In this document: positions 32,728-46,069 of the stretch, in pieces
Numbering within the stretch: the stretch's first letter is position 1
How the letters are laid out: each line of letters opens with the position of its first letter
DNA from: Streptomyces melanogenes
GTDB lineage: Bacteria; Actinomycetota; Actinomycetes; Streptomycetales; Streptomycetaceae
Assembly: GCF_014649795.1 (NCBI RefSeq)
Contig: NZ_BMTS01000014.1
Coordinates: 1-64,000, forward strand
DNA length: 64,000 nucleotides
Reading direction: 5' to 3'
Program-made: the position numbers and the translations under genes
Notes under the pieces: generated by a model
Database searches by the model: none
The model's input: only the letters and a program-made list of their open reading frames with translations
What the model was told of the DNA's origin: nothing

Positions 32728-32823
32728 AGCCGCACAGCTATACCCGTTATCGTTGTGCGGTATGCCTGCATCCGGATGATCGGATGCCAGGCGGTTCACT
32801 CTCACTAGGACCCGGAGAGAGCA

Positions 32824-33258
32824 ATGCCTCCCAAGAAGAAGAAGGTCACGGGGCTTATCAAGCTCCAGATCAACGCCGGTGCGGCGAACCCGGCCCCGCC
32901 GGTCGGCCCCGCGCTCGGCCAGCACGGCGTCAACATCATGGAGTTCTGCAAGGCCTACAACGCGGCGACCGAGTCGCAGCGTGGCTGGGTGATCCCGGTG
33001 GAGATCACGGTCTACGAGGACCGCTCCTTCACCTTCATCACCAAGACTCCGCCGGCCGCGAAGATGATCCTCAAGGCCGCGGGCGTGGAGAAGGGCTCCG
33101 GCGAGCCGCACAAGACCAAGGTCGCGAAGATCACCGAGGCCCAGGTCCGCGAGATCGCCACGACGAAGCTCGCCGACCTGAACGCCAATGACCTGGACGC
33201 CGCGTCCAAGATCATCGCCGGCACCGCCCGTTCCATGGGCATCACGGTCGAGGGCTGA
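32824..33258 (+). CDS. rplK: 50S ribosomal protein L11
   Basis: 144 residues. [20 protein letters not shown] is the N-terminal thiostrepton/RelA-related domain; the C-terminal domain ends [10 protein letters not shown] and binds 23S rRNA. It underlies stringent response activation through RelA (relC locus). The start ATG 32824 has CCGGAGAG upstream. It is first of the rplK-rplA pair. Confidence 0.97.
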
Positions 33259-33308
33259 ATCCAGCTCTCCCCGCACACGCGGCGGTAGCCGCAGAGTGCG
33301 ACAGCCCA

Positions 33309-33338
33309 GTGGTAGGGCCAAGCGCTGGCCCGCACCAC
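33309..33338 (+). promoter_or_regulatory. Candidate L1 autoregulatory hairpin before rplA
   Basis: GTGGT-a-GGGCCA-agcgc-TGGCCC-gc-ACCAC is a two-part stem with a small asymmetric internal loop, in the 112-nt rplK-rplA spacer, 33 nt before the rplA start. L1 is known to repress its own operon by binding an mRNA mimic of its 23S site, which has a two-stem layout. The assignment here is inference. Confidence 0.45.
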
Positions 33339-33370
33339 GACTCCACGCCTGAACAAACACAGGAGCAGAA

Positions 33371-34093
33371 GTGAAGCGCAGCAAGACTCTCCGCGCTGCG
33401 GACGCCAAGATCGTCGCGGACAAGCTCTACGCCCCGCTCGAGGCCGTCCGTCTCGCCAAGGAGACCTCCACGACCAAGTTCGACGGCACCGTCGAGGTCG
33501 CCTTCCGCCTGGGTGTCGACCCGCGCAAGGCCGACCAGATGGTCCGTGGCACCGTGAACCTCCCGCACGGCACCGGTAAGACCGCCCGGGTCCTGGTCTT
33601 CGCGACCGGTGACCGTGCCGAGGCCGCGCGTGCCGCCGGCGCCGACATCGTCGGCTCGGACGAGCTCATCGACGAGGTCGCCAAGGGCCGTCTGGACTTC
33701 GACGCCGTCGTCTCCACCCCGGACCTCATGGGCAAGGTCGGCCGCCTCGGCCGCGTGCTCGGTCCGCGTGGTCTGATGCCGAACCCGAAGACCGGCACGG
33801 TCACCCCCGACGTCGCCAAGGCCGTCGAGGAGATCAAGGGCGGCAAGATCGAGTTCCGCGTCGACAAGCACTCGAACCTGCACTTCATCATCGGCAAGGT
33901 GTCCTTCGACGACGCCAAGCTGGTGGAGAACTACGGCGCCGCTCTGGAGGAGATCCTCCGTCTGAAGCCGTCCGCCGCCAAGGGCCGCTACATCAAGAAG
34001 GCGACCATCGCCACCACGATGGGCCCCGGCATCCAGCTCGACTCCAACCGCACCCGCAACCTCCTCGTCGAGGAGGACCCGGCCGCGGTCTGA
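33371..34093 (+). CDS. rplA: 50S ribosomal protein L1
   Basis: 240 residues with the L1 signature near 125-145 (LGRVLGPRGLMPNPKTGTVT). It forms the L1 stalk that guides deacylated tRNA out of the E site and is usually the translational repressor of rplKA. The start is GTG 33371, with AGGAG 6 nt upstream. Confidence 0.97.
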   Translation: MKRSKTLRAADAKIVADKLYAPLEAVRLAKETSTTKFDGTVEVAFRLGVDPRKADQMVRGTVNLPHGTGKTARVLVFATGDRAEAARAAGADIVGSDELIDEVAKGRLDFDAVVSTPDLMGKVGRLGRVLGPRGLMPNPKTGTVTPDVAKAVEEIKGGKIEFRVDKHSNLHFIIGKVSFDDAKLVENYGAALEEILRLKPSAAKGRYIKKATIATTMGPGIQLDSNRTRNLLVEEDPAAV

Positions 34094-34118
34094 GCCTGAC
34101 GCTCGCATCGGCTAGTCC

Positions 34119-34166
34119 AAAGCCGGGCCCCGCACCTCTCCGGAGGTGCGGGGCCCGGCTTTTTTG
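34119..34166 (+). terminator. Intrinsic terminator after rplA
   Basis: A stem of about 19 bp (34119-34137 with 34144-34162) with a 6-nt loop and a T6 end. It is one of the strongest terminators in the window and isolates the L11/L1 operon from the lipoprotein genes. Confidence 0.93.
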
Positions 34167-34277
34167 TCGCCGCCCTTTGTCGCAACCGCGTCCCAACAAC
34201 CCTGTGCGGGCGCGGTGTTGTCGTACCCCTGCGCTACCGTCGACGAGGCAAGGGAAAAGGTATTCGAGGGGGAACGC

Positions 34278-35189
34278 ATGAACACCAGGTCCGTACGGCG
34301 TACGTGTATCTCGCTGGTGGCCGTCGGCGCGGCGCTCTCGGGGCTCGCCGCCTGCGGTGGTTCCGACGGCGGGGACAACAAGAGCGCGCCCGCCAAGGAG
34401 CAGCACAAGGCCGGGTCGGACTTCAGCCCGGTCGCGGCCCTCCAGGCGGTCCAGAAGAAGACCGACGGGGTGGGCTCGGCCAAGGTCGAGATGACGATGT
34501 CCATGGGCGCCGTGATGGGCCTGGAGGGCGGCGGCACCCTGGCGTGGGGCGACGGCACGACCGGCGCCATGCGGATGAAGTACACCCAGGGCTCGATGGC
34601 GCAGTCCATGAAGCAGCTGGGCACCGAGAGCATCGACGCCCGCTATCTGCGCGACGCCTACTACGCGAACATGGGCCCCGAGTTCGCCAAGACCCTCGGC
34701 GGCAAGCACTGGATCCGGTACGGGTACGACGACATGGCCAAGCTGATGGGCCCGGCCGGCGCCGTCATGAAGGACCAGATGCAGAACTCGACGCCCCAGC
34801 AGGGCGTGAAGGTGCTGCTCGCCTCCGGCGACGTCAAGAAGGTCGGCACCGAGGAGGTCCGCGGCGTCCAGGCCACGCACTACTCGGGCACGGTCGACAT
34901 GGCGAAGATGGTGGACCGCAGCTCGGGTCTGGACGCGAAGACGCTGGAGGCCTTCAAGGCCCAGATGAACAAGAGCGGCATCACCACCGACACGGTCGAC
35001 ATCTGGGTGGACAAGGACGACCTCCTGGTCAAGAAGACCGAGCGGGCCGCGACGAAGAACGGCGAGATGAACACCACCGCCTTCTACTCGGACTACGGCG
35101 TCAAGGTCTCGGCCGAGGCCCCGGCGGCCTCCGACACCGTGGACTTCACCACGCTGATCAAGCCCAAGTCCGCCCAGCAGCAGTCGTAA
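34278..35189 (+). CDS. Secreted lipoprotein (first of two paralogues)
   Basis: 303 residues. It has a signal peptide with the lipobox LAAC (ALSGLAACGGSDGG), then a Lys/Asp linker and a mostly beta ectodomain of the LppX/LprG-like type. Near the end are VDIWVDKDDLLVKK and TTAFYSDYGVKV. Some such actinobacterial lipoproteins carry lipids; this protein's role is unknown. The start ATG 34278 follows GAGGGGGAA. The next gene is a diverged paralogue, so the pair arose by duplication. Confidence 0.8.
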   Translation: MNTRSVRRTCISLVAVGAALSGLAACGGSDGGDNKSAPAKEQHKAGSDFSPVAALQAVQKKTDGVGSAKVEMTMSMGAVMGLEGGGTLAWGDGTTGAMRMKYTQGSMAQSMKQLGTESIDARYLRDAYYANMGPEFAKTLGGKHWIRYGYDDMAKLMGPAGAVMKDQMQNSTPQQGVKVLLASGDVKKVGTEEVRGVQATHYSGTVDMAKMVDRSSGLDAKTLEAFKAQMNKSGITTDTVDIWVDKDDLLVKKTERAATKNGEMNTTAFYSDYGVKVSAEAPAASDTVDFTTLIKPKSAQQQS

Positions 35190-35288
35190 CCCGCACAACA
35201 GCAGACATATTCGGTCCCACCTGTCACAGCGTTGGGTTACCGTGCAGGTGATCGAGTACGTGACACGGGGGAACAAGGGGTGGGGCAC

Positions 35289-36257
35289 ATGACCAGGTCC
35301 GGATGGACGCGGGCGGCGCTGGCGACGGCGACGGCCGCTGTGGTGGTGGCCGGGGCCGCGGGCTGCGGTGGCGACGACAAGAAGGCCGACGGCGCGGGGG
35401 GCGCCAAGAAGGCCGCCGCCGCACCGCAGTCCCGTACCGCCGCGTCGCAGGTGCTCGCGGCGGCGTACAAGAAGACCGCCGCCGCCAAGTCGGCGAAGGT
35501 CCGGATGAGCATGTCGACGCCCGCCTCCATGGGGGCGGGCACGGAGAAGACCGAGACCAGCGGCGTGATGGCCTGGAACCCGACGGCCATGGACCTCACC
35601 GTGACGTCCTCGGCGGCCAAGGGCATGGCCGGTGCTCCCGAGAAGACCCGCATGCTCTGGGTGAACAACGTCATGTACGTGGACATGGGGTCCATGGGCG
35701 AGTCCGCCAAGGAGCTCGGCGGCAAGCGCTGGATGAAGTTCGACATGACCTCGCTGGCCAAGCAGTCCGGCCAGGAGCAGCTGGTCAAGCAGATGACGGC
35801 CGGCATGGAGAACATGAACCAGGACCCGGCTCAGCAGCTGGCCCTGCTGCTCGACTCGCCGAACCTGAAGCACCTGGGCGCCGAGCAGGTCGACGGCGTC
35901 TCCTCCGAGCACTACAAGGGCACGCTCACCGTCGAAGAGATGATGAAGAGCAACAAGATGCTCGACACCCTCAAGCCCGAGGAACGCCAGCAGCTCCTGA
36001 CCAACATGAAGAAGACCGGGGTCCAGGGGTACGACACCGAGGTCTGGGTCAACGCGGACGGCTACCCGGTCCGCATGGACGTCAACATGAGCAGCCCCCA
36101 GGGCAAGATCGTCACGTCCACGCACTACTCGGACTACGGCGCCAAGGCTCAGGTCACGGCCCCGCCCGCGGGCGAGACGGCCGACCTGATGGAGCTGCTG
36201 AAGGGCCTGGGCGACCTGGCCAAGAACGGCGGGACCGGCGGCCTCGGCGGCGCCTGA
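35289..36257 (+). CDS. Secreted lipoprotein (second paralogue)
   Basis: 322 residues. The signal peptide ends VVVAGAAGC with the lipobox cysteine, followed by an Ala/Lys-rich linker. The ectodomain shares with the previous gene the motifs YDTEVWVNADGYPVR and STHYSDYGAKAQVTAP, and a GGKRW/GGKHW block. The start is ATG 35289; a GTG two codons earlier cannot be excluded. Both genes sit between rplA and the L10 leader, splitting the ribosomal cluster. Confidence 0.8.
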   Translation: MTRSGWTRAALATATAAVVVAGAAGCGGDDKKADGAGGAKKAAAAPQSRTAASQVLAAAYKKTAAAKSAKVRMSMSTPASMGAGTEKTETSGVMAWNPTAMDLTVTSSAAKGMAGAPEKTRMLWVNNVMYVDMGSMGESAKELGGKRWMKFDMTSLAKQSGQEQLVKQMTAGMENMNQDPAQQLALLLDSPNLKHLGAEQVDGVSSEHYKGTLTVEEMMKSNKMLDTLKPEERQQLLTNMKKTGVQGYDTEVWVNADGYPVRMDVNMSSPQGKIVTSTHYSDYGAKAQVTAPPAGETADLMELLKGLGDLAKNGGTGGLGGA

Positions 36258-36324
36258 CGGCCCCGGCAGACCGCCCCGTACGACCAGATTTGCTCGATCC
36301 GCCACCCGTCACGTACGCTTCCAC

Positions 36325-36490
36325 AGAAGCCAAAGACCGCTGGTCGTTGCCGTGCCTTCGCAAGAAGGGGCGGTGGCCGAAGGTTCCGCTGCATGCGGAC
36401 GACCCGCGCAGGTGACTGTGGAAAGTTCCCGGACTCGCTCCGGTCGAGCTACGCCCCGTGCACTTGCGCCGGGGCGTTTTTTATGTCGCG
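36325..36490 (+). ncRNA. Ribosomal protein L10 leader with attenuator
   Basis: The leader of rplJL shows the L10-binding signature (AGAAGCCAAAGACCGCTGGT near 36325-36344, with GAAGGTTCC downstream). It ends with the hairpin CGCCCCG/CGGGGCG (36452-36458 with 36470-36476) and T6. The L10(L12) complex binds such RNA to repress its own operon, and the terminator allows attenuation before rplJ and rpoBC. Confidence 0.85.
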
Positions 36491-36536
36491 GTCCCTTTTG
36501 AGCGGTCCTCATCACCCGGAAGGAGGCCGACGCACT

Positions 36537-37067
36537 ATGCCGACGCCCAACAAGGCTGCCGACGTAGCCGAGCTTGAGGACAAGTTCCGCAGCTCCAACG
36601 CCGTCGTGCTGACCGAGTACCGGGGTCTCACCGTGGCGCAGCTCAAGACGCTGCGTCGTTCGCTCGGTGAGAACGCCCAGTACGCCGTGGTGAAGAACAC
36701 GCTGACCAAGATTGCGGCCAACAACGCCGGGATCACCTCGCTCGACGACCAGTTCACTGGTCCGACGGGTGCCGCCTTCATCACCGGTGACCCGGTGGAG
36801 TCGGCCAAGGGTCTTCGTGACTTCGCCAAGGAGAACCCCAACCTGATCATCAAGGGCGGTGTCCTTGATGGCAAGGCGCTGTCCGCCGATGAGATCAAGA
36901 AGCTTGCGGACCTCGAGTCCCGCGAGGTTCTGCTCAGCAAGCTGGCCGGTGCGTTCAAGGGCAAGCAGTCCCAGGCTGCCTCGCTCTTCCAGGCGCTGCC
37001 GTCGAAGCTCGTCCGCACCGTGGACGCGCTCCGTGCCAAGCAGGCCGAGCAGGGCGGTGCCGAGTAA
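36537..37067 (+). CDS. rplJ: 50S ribosomal protein L10
   Basis: 176 residues. VVLTEYRGLTVAQLKTLRRS and YAVVKNTLTKIA mark the rRNA-binding N-terminal domain, and the C-terminal helix anchors L7/L12 dimers on the stalk. The start ATG 36537 has GGAAGGAGG 9 nt upstream. It is preceded by its own autoregulatory leader and followed by rplL after 110 bp. Confidence 0.96.
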   Translation: MPTPNKAADVAELEDKFRSSNAVVLTEYRGLTVAQLKTLRRSLGENAQYAVVKNTLTKIAANNAGITSLDDQFTGPTGAAFITGDPVESAKGLRDFAKENPNLIIKGGVLDGKALSADEIKKLADLESREVLLSKLAGAFKGKQSQAASLFQALPSKLVRTVDALRAKQAEQGGAE

Positions 37068-37177
37068 TTCGGCTCGCGCATTGATCCGCGCCGCCTAGTG
37101 CGCGGGTCGTAGCGGGCCGTTACGCCCGCCATTCGATACATCTCGGCATTGCCGAATTAGTGGAAGGATCGCCCATC

Positions 37178-37564
37178 ATGGCGAAGCTCTCTCAGGACGA
37201 CCTCCTCGCCCAGTTCGAGGAGATGACCCTCATCGAGCTCTCCGAGTTCGTGAAGGCCTTCGAGGAGAAGTTCGACGTCACCGCCGCCGCGGCCGTCGCC
37301 GTTGCCGCCCCGGGTGCCCCGGGCGCCGGTGCCGCCGCCGAGGTCGAGGAGAAGGACGAGTTCGACGTCATCCTCACCGGCGCCGGCGACAAGAAGATCC
37401 AGGTCATCAAGGTCGTGCGTGAGCTGACCTCGCTGGGTCTGAAGGAGGCCAAGGACCTCGTCGACGGCACCCCGAAGCCGGTCCTCGAGAAGGTCAACAA
37501 GGAGGCCGCTGACAAGGCTGCCGAGTCCCTCAAGGCTGCCGGTGCGGCCGTCGAGGTCAAGTGA
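37178..37564 (+). CDS. rplL: 50S ribosomal protein L7/L12
   Basis: 128 residues. It has an N-terminal dimerisation helix region, the Ala/Gly/Pro hinge (APGAPGAGAAAEVEE), and the factor-binding C-terminal domain (KIQVIKVVRELTSLGLKEAK). It recruits EF-G and EF-Tu to the ribosome. ATG 37178 is chosen over the frame at 37160 because GGAAGG lies 10 nt upstream. Confidence 0.96.
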   Translation: MAKLSQDDLLAQFEEMTLIELSEFVKAFEEKFDVTAAAAVAVAAPGAPGAGAAAEVEEKDEFDVILTGAGDKKIQVIKVVRELTSLGLKEAKDLVDGTPKPVLEKVNKEAADKAAESLKAAGAAVEVK

Positions 37565-37624
37565 CCTTGTGAGTCTTCTGACTCTTGGCGCGTGACGTCC
37601 ACGGACGTGTAACGCGCACACACC

Positions 37625-37657
37625 AAAGGGCGATCATCCATCCGGGTGGTCGCCCTT
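37625..37657 (+). terminator. Hairpin after rplL
   Basis: AAGGGCGA/TCGCCCTT with an inner imperfect stem, about 60 nt after rplL. It resembles the one after rpoC, with no T run. From here to the rpoB promoter (37660-37958) I see no gene. Confidence 0.75.
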
Positions 37658-37958
37658 CGGCGTACCCGGGATCGCCGTGACGGCTGCCTTGCGCGGAGGG
37701 CGACAGGGAGTATGGTGATCATCGCCGTACGCCCCGTGTGCGCCTCGTAGCCGTACGAGCCGTAACGGAGCGATCTCCGCGGAGCTGAGGGGTCTTGACG
37801 AACCGCACGCAGCGCGCAATTCTCAGGACGCGTCGTCACAACGATCCGGATCCGAGGCATGGATCGACGGCGAAGAGGGCAGTATCGATGTGCGCCGTCA
37901 CGGCGCGTGGCTTGCCGAGGTACTGAGAAGAACAATGAGGGTCGCGAAAAATCCGCCC

Positions 37959-37987
37959 TGGACATCAGTGGGCCGAGTGGCTACACT
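37959..37987 (+). promoter_or_regulatory. rpoBC promoter
   Basis: TGGACA (37959-37964), a 17-bp spacer and TACACT (37982-37987) form a good housekeeping (HrdB-type) promoter. It predicts a leader of about 175 nt before rpoB. A TTGACG near 37794 may be part of a second promoter, but its -10 is unconvincing. Confidence 0.65.
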
Positions 37988-38168
37988 GTCCCTTTGCGCT
38001 GCCTGTTAGCTGCCCCCTGCCCGTCACCAGGGGCATGCCCTCGCTTGAGCATCGTTGATTGAACCGCCCTGACCTGGCCTTTCAGCCTCAATCAGGAAAC
38101 GTCTCTCTCTGTGCCCTCGTGGGACCGGTACGCGCGTAGTGAGTCCGAGCCCTCGGAAGGACCCCCTC

Positions 38169-41100
38169 TTGGCCGCCTCGCGCAACGCCTCGACCGCCAA
38201 TACGAACAACGGCGCCAGCACCGCCCCGCTGCGCATCTCCTTTGCAAAGATCAAGGAGCCCCTCGAGGTTCCGAACCTCCTTGCGCTGCAAACCGAGAGC
38301 TTTGACTGGCTGCTCGGCAACGCCGCTTGGAAGGCTCGCGTCGAGGCGGCTCTGGAGAACGGACAGGACGTCCCCACCAAGTCCGGTCTGGAGGAGATCT
38401 TCGAGGAGATCTCCCCGATCGAGGACTTCAGCGGGTCGATGTCGCTGACCTTCCGCGACCACCGTTTCGAGCCCCCGAAGAACTCGATCGACGAGTGCAA
38501 GGAGCGCGACTTCACGTTCGCGGCCCCGCTCTTCGTCACGGCCGAGTTCACCAACAACGAGACCGGCGAGATCAAGTCCCAGACGGTCTTCATGGGCGAC
38601 TTCCCGCTCATGACCAACAAGGGCACCTTCGTCATCAACGGCACCGAGCGTGTCGTGGTGTCGCAGCTGGTGCGCTCGCCGGGTGTCTACTTCGACTCCA
38701 ACATCGACAAGACGTCCGACAAGGACATCTACACGGCCAAGATCATCCCGTCCCGGGGTGCCTGGCTCGAGATGGAGATCGACAAGCGCGACATGGTCGG
38801 TGTCCGCATCGACCGCAAGCGCAAGCAGTCCGTCACCGTCCTCCTGAAGGCTCTCGGCTGGACCACCGAGCAGATCCTCGAGGAGTTCGGCGAGTACGAG
38901 TCGATGCGCGCCACCCTGGAGAAGGACCACACCCAGGGCCAGGACGACGCGCTGCTCGACATCTACCGCAAGCTGCGCCCGGGCGAGCCGCCGACGCGCG
39001 AGGCCGCTCAGACGCTGCTCGAGAACCTCTACTTCAACCCGAAGCGCTACGACCTCGCGAAGGTCGGCCGCTACAAGGTGAACAAGAAGCTCGGCGCGGA
39101 CGAGCCGCTGGACGCCGGCGTCCTCACCACGGACGACGTCATCGCGACCATCAAGTACCTGGTCAAGCTGCACGCGGGCGAGACCGAGACGGTCGGCGAG
39201 TCGGGTCGGAACATCGTCGTCGAGACCGACGACATCGACCACTTCGGCAACCGTCGTCTGCGCAACGTCGGCGAGCTCATCCAGAACCAGGTCCGTACGG
39301 GTCTGGCGCGTATGGAGCGCGTCGTGCGTGAGCGCATGACGACCCAGGACGTCGAGGCGATCACGCCGCAGACCCTGATCAACATCCGGCCGGTCGTCGC
39401 CTCCATCAAGGAGTTCTTCGGCACCAGCCAGCTGTCGCAGTTCATGGACCAGAACAACCCGCTGTCGGGTCTCACCCACAAGCGCCGTCTGTCGGCGCTT
39501 GGCCCGGGTGGTCTCTCCCGTGAGCGGGCCGGCTTCGAGGTCCGTGACGTGCACCCGTCTCACTACGGCCGTATGTGCCCGATTGAGACGCCTGAAGGCC
39601 CGAACATCGGTCTGATCGGTTCGCTCGCCTCGTACGGCCGCGTCAACGCGTTCGGCTTCATCGAGACGCCGTACCGCAAGGTCGTCGACGGCCAGGTCAC
39701 CGACGAGGTCGACTACATCACGGCCGACGAGGAGGACCGCTTCGTCATCGCGCAGGCCAACGCCGCGCTCAACGACGAGCTCCAGCTCACCGAGGCCCGC
39801 GTCCTGGTCCGCCGCCGCGGCGGCGAGGTCGACTACGTGCCGCCGGCCGAGGTGGACTACATCGACGTCTCGCCGCGCCAGATGGTGTCGGTCGCGACCG
39901 CGATGATCCCCTTCCTCGAGCACGACGACGCCAACCGTGCCCTCATGGGCGCGAACATGATGCGTCAGGCGGTGCCGCTGATTAAGTCGGAGGCCCCGCT
40001 CGTCGGCACCGGCATGGAGTACCGCTGCGCCACCGACGCCGGCGACGTGCTCAAGGCCGAGAAGGACGGTGTGGTCCAGGAGGTCTCCGCGGACTACATC
40101 ACCATCGCCAACGACGACGGTACGTACACCACGTACCGCCTGCACAAGTTCTCCCGCTCCAACCAGGGCACCTCGGTCAACCAGAAGGTCGTCGTGGACG
40201 AGGGCGCGCGGATCATCGCGGGCCAGGTCCTCGCCGACGGTCCGGCGACCGAGAACGGCGAGATGGCGCTGGGCAAGAACCTGCTCGTGGCGTTCATGCC
40301 GTGGGAGGGTCACAACTACGAGGACGCGATCATCCTGTCGCAGCGCCTCGTGCAGGACGACGTCCTCTCCTCGATCCACATCGAGGAGCACGAGGTCGAC
40401 GCCCGTGACACCAAGCTCGGCCCCGAGGAGATCACCCGGGACATCCCGAACGTCTCCGAGGAGGTCCTCGCCGACCTCGACGAGCGCGGCATCATCCGTA
40501 TCGGTGCCGAGGTCGTCGCCGGCGACATCCTCGTCGGCAAGGTCACGCCCAAGGGCGAGACCGAGCTGACGCCGGAGGAGCGCCTGCTGCGCGCGATCTT
40601 CGGTGAGAAGGCCCGCGAGGTCCGTGACACCTCGCTGAAGGTGCCGCACGGCGAGACCGGCAAGGTCATCGGCGTCCGCGTCTTCGACCGTGAAGAGGGC
40701 GACGAGCTGCCGCCGGGCGTGAACCAGCTGGTTCGGGTCTACGTGGCGCAGAAGCGCAAGATCACGGACGGTGACAAGCTCGCCGGCCGTCACGGCAACA
40801 AGGGTGTCATCTCCAAGATCCTGCCCATCGAGGACATGCCGTTCCTCGAGGACGGGACCCCGGTCGACATCATCCTCAACCCGCTCGGTGTCCCGTCCCG
40901 AATGAACCCGGGACAGGTCCTGGAGATCCACCTCGGCTGGCTCGCCAGCCGCGGCTGGGACGTCTCCGGTCTGGCCGACGAGTGGGCCCAGCGCCTGCAG
41001 GCCATCGGCGCCGACCAGGTCGCCCCCGGCACCAACGTCGCGACCCCGGTCTTCGACGGTGCCCGCGAGGACGAGATCGCCGGTCTCTTCGAGGCCACGA

Positions 41101-41654
41101 TCCCGAACCGCGACGGCGACCGCCTGGTCCTGCCGTCCGGCAAGGCGAACCTGTTCGACGGCCGCTCCGGCGAGCCGTTCCCGGACCCGATCTCGGTCGG
41201 GTACATGTACATCCTGAAGCTGCACCACCTGGTCGACGACAAGCTGCACGCCCGTTCGACCGGTCCGTACTCGATGATCACCCAGCAGCCGCTGGGTGGT
41301 AAGGCGCAGTTCGGTGGCCAGCGCTTCGGTGAGATGGAGGTGTGGGCGCTGGAGGCATACGGCGCCGCGTACGCCCTCCAGGAGCTGCTGACCATCAAGT
41401 CCGACGACGTGACCGGCCGTGTGAAGGTCTACGAGGCCATCGTCAAGGGCGAGAACATCCCCGAGCCCGGCATTCCCGAGTCCTTCAAGGTGCTCATCAA
41501 GGAAATGCAGTCGCTCTGCCTCAACGTGGAGGTGCTGTCCTCGGACGGCATGTCCATCGAGATGCGCGACACGGACGAGGACGTCTTCCGCGCTGCGGAG
41601 GAGCTCGGTATCGACCTGTCCCGGCGCGAGCCGAGCAGCGTCGAAGAGGTCTGA
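38169..41654 (+). CDS. rpoB: DNA-directed RNA polymerase subunit beta
   Basis: 1161 residues from TTG 38169, the same rare start and length I know for Streptomyces RpoB, with GGAAGG 8 nt upstream; a GTG at 38139 is rejected. The rifampicin region is unaltered (SQLSQFMDQNNPLSGLTHKR, then RLSALGPGGL), predicting sensitivity. HPSHYGRMCPIETPEGPNIG and the C-terminal GGKAQFGGQRFGEMEVWALE segments are conserved. It forms the catalytic core with rpoC 97 bp downstream. Confidence 0.98.
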   Translation: MAASRNASTANTNNGASTAPLRISFAKIKEPLEVPNLLALQTESFDWLLGNAAWKARVEAALENGQDVPTKSGLEEIFEEISPIEDFSGSMSLTFRDHRFEPPKNSIDECKERDFTFAAPLFVTAEFTNNETGEIKSQTVFMGDFPLMTNKGTFVINGTERVVVSQLVRSPGVYFDSNIDKTSDKDIYTAKIIPSRGAWLEMEIDKRDMVGVRIDRKRKQSVTVLLKALGWTTEQILEEFGEYESMRATLEKDHTQGQDDALLDIYRKLRPGEPPTREAAQTLLENLYFNPKRYDLAKVGRYKVNKKLGADEPLDAGVLTTDDVIATIKYLVKLHAGETETVGESGRNIVVETDDIDHFGNRRLRNVGELIQNQVRTGLARMERVVRERMTTQDVEAITPQTLINIRPVVASIKEFFGTSQLSQFMDQNNPLSGLTHKRRLSALGPGGLSRERAGFEVRDVHPSHYGRMCPIETPEGPNIGLIGSLASYGRVNAFGFIETPYRKVVDGQVTDEVDYITADEEDRFVIAQANAALNDELQLTEARVLVRRRGGEVDYVPPAEVDYIDVSPRQMVSVATAMIPFLEHDDANRALMGANMMRQAVPLIKSEAPLVGTGMEYRCATDAGDVLKAEKDGVVQEVSADYITIANDDGTYTTYRLHKFSRSNQGTSVNQKVVVDEGARIIAGQVLADGPATENGEMALGKNLLVAFMPWEGHNYEDAIILSQRLVQDDVLSSIHIEEHEVDARDTKLGPEEITRDIPNVSEEVLADLDERGIIRIGAEVVAGDILVGKVTPKGETELTPEERLLRAIFGEKAREVRDTSLKVPHGETGKVIGVRVFDREEGDELPPGVNQLVRVYVAQKRKITDGDKLAGRHGNKGVISKILPIEDMPFLEDGTPVDIILNPLGVPSRMNPGQVLEIHLGWLASRGWDVSGLADEWAQRLQAIGADQVAPGTNVATPVFDGAREDEIAGLFEATIPNRDGDRLVLPSGKANLFDGRSGEPFPDPISVGYMYILKLHHLVDDKLHARSTGPYSMITQQPLGGKAQFGGQRFGEMEVWALEAYGAAYALQELLTIKSDDVTGRVKVYEAIVKGENIPEPGIPESFKVLIKEMQSLCLNVEVLSSDGMSIEMRDTDEDVFRAAEELGIDLSRREPSSVEEV

Positions 41655-41751
41655 CGGGTCTGGTGGGGGCTCTCCCGTAGAGCCCCCACCGTCCCCGGAC
41701 CCCCCTCAGACCATCTTGAAGAATCGACCCCGAAAGAGGGATTGACGACAA

Positions 41752-45651
<3,900 letters not shown>

Positions 45652-45665
45652 GGCGTACGTCTGAA

Positions 45666-45710
45666 CCGAAGGGCGCGCATCCCGTTTCGTACGGGGTGGG
45701 CGCCCTTCGG
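45666..45710 (+). terminator. Hairpin terminator after rpoC
   Basis: CCGAAGGGCG pairs with CGCCCTTCGG, with an inner stem ATCCCGT/ACGGGGT (G-T pair allowed), 14 nt past rpoC. It is the end of the rpoBC transcript. Confidence 0.85.
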
Positions 45711-45848
45711 CGTACCCGTACGGCCGCACAGAAGGCGCCTCGCCGGGCACTGAGCAGCCCGGCGGCCCGGCTCGCCCCCAGACTGCCTCCCCGGGCGTGA
45801 GACTCGTCTCAGTGGGTCCGTGGGGTGTCCCGCGTGTGGGTATTTGTT

Positions 45849-45877
45849 TTGACCCAAGTCGATGAGGTAGGTACGCT
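45849..45877 (+). promoter_or_regulatory. rpsL operon promoter
   Basis: TTGACC (45849-45854), a 17-bp spacer and TACGCT (45872-45877) are near-consensus housekeeping hexamers. They imply a leader of about 185 nt before rpsL. I see no clear attenuator in the leader. Confidence 0.75.
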
Positions 45878-46069
45878 CAGACCTTGTGCCTGGGGTGTGC
45901 CTGGGCTCCCCTGCGTGCCTACGTCCGCAGGACGAGCCAGATACGGCCACCGCAATCTGCGCCTCTCCGTACCCACGGCGAGACTCCGCAGTATTCGACA
46001 CACCCGACCGCGTGGGTCGGCGACGTTCCAGGTTAGTTTCACCAACGGCACACAGAAACCGGAGAAGTA

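Noticed and set aside
38139..38168. GTG start for rpoB 10 codons upstream
   Set aside because: The TTG at 38169 has the better-placed GGAAGG and gives the 1161-residue length typical of Streptomyces RpoB.
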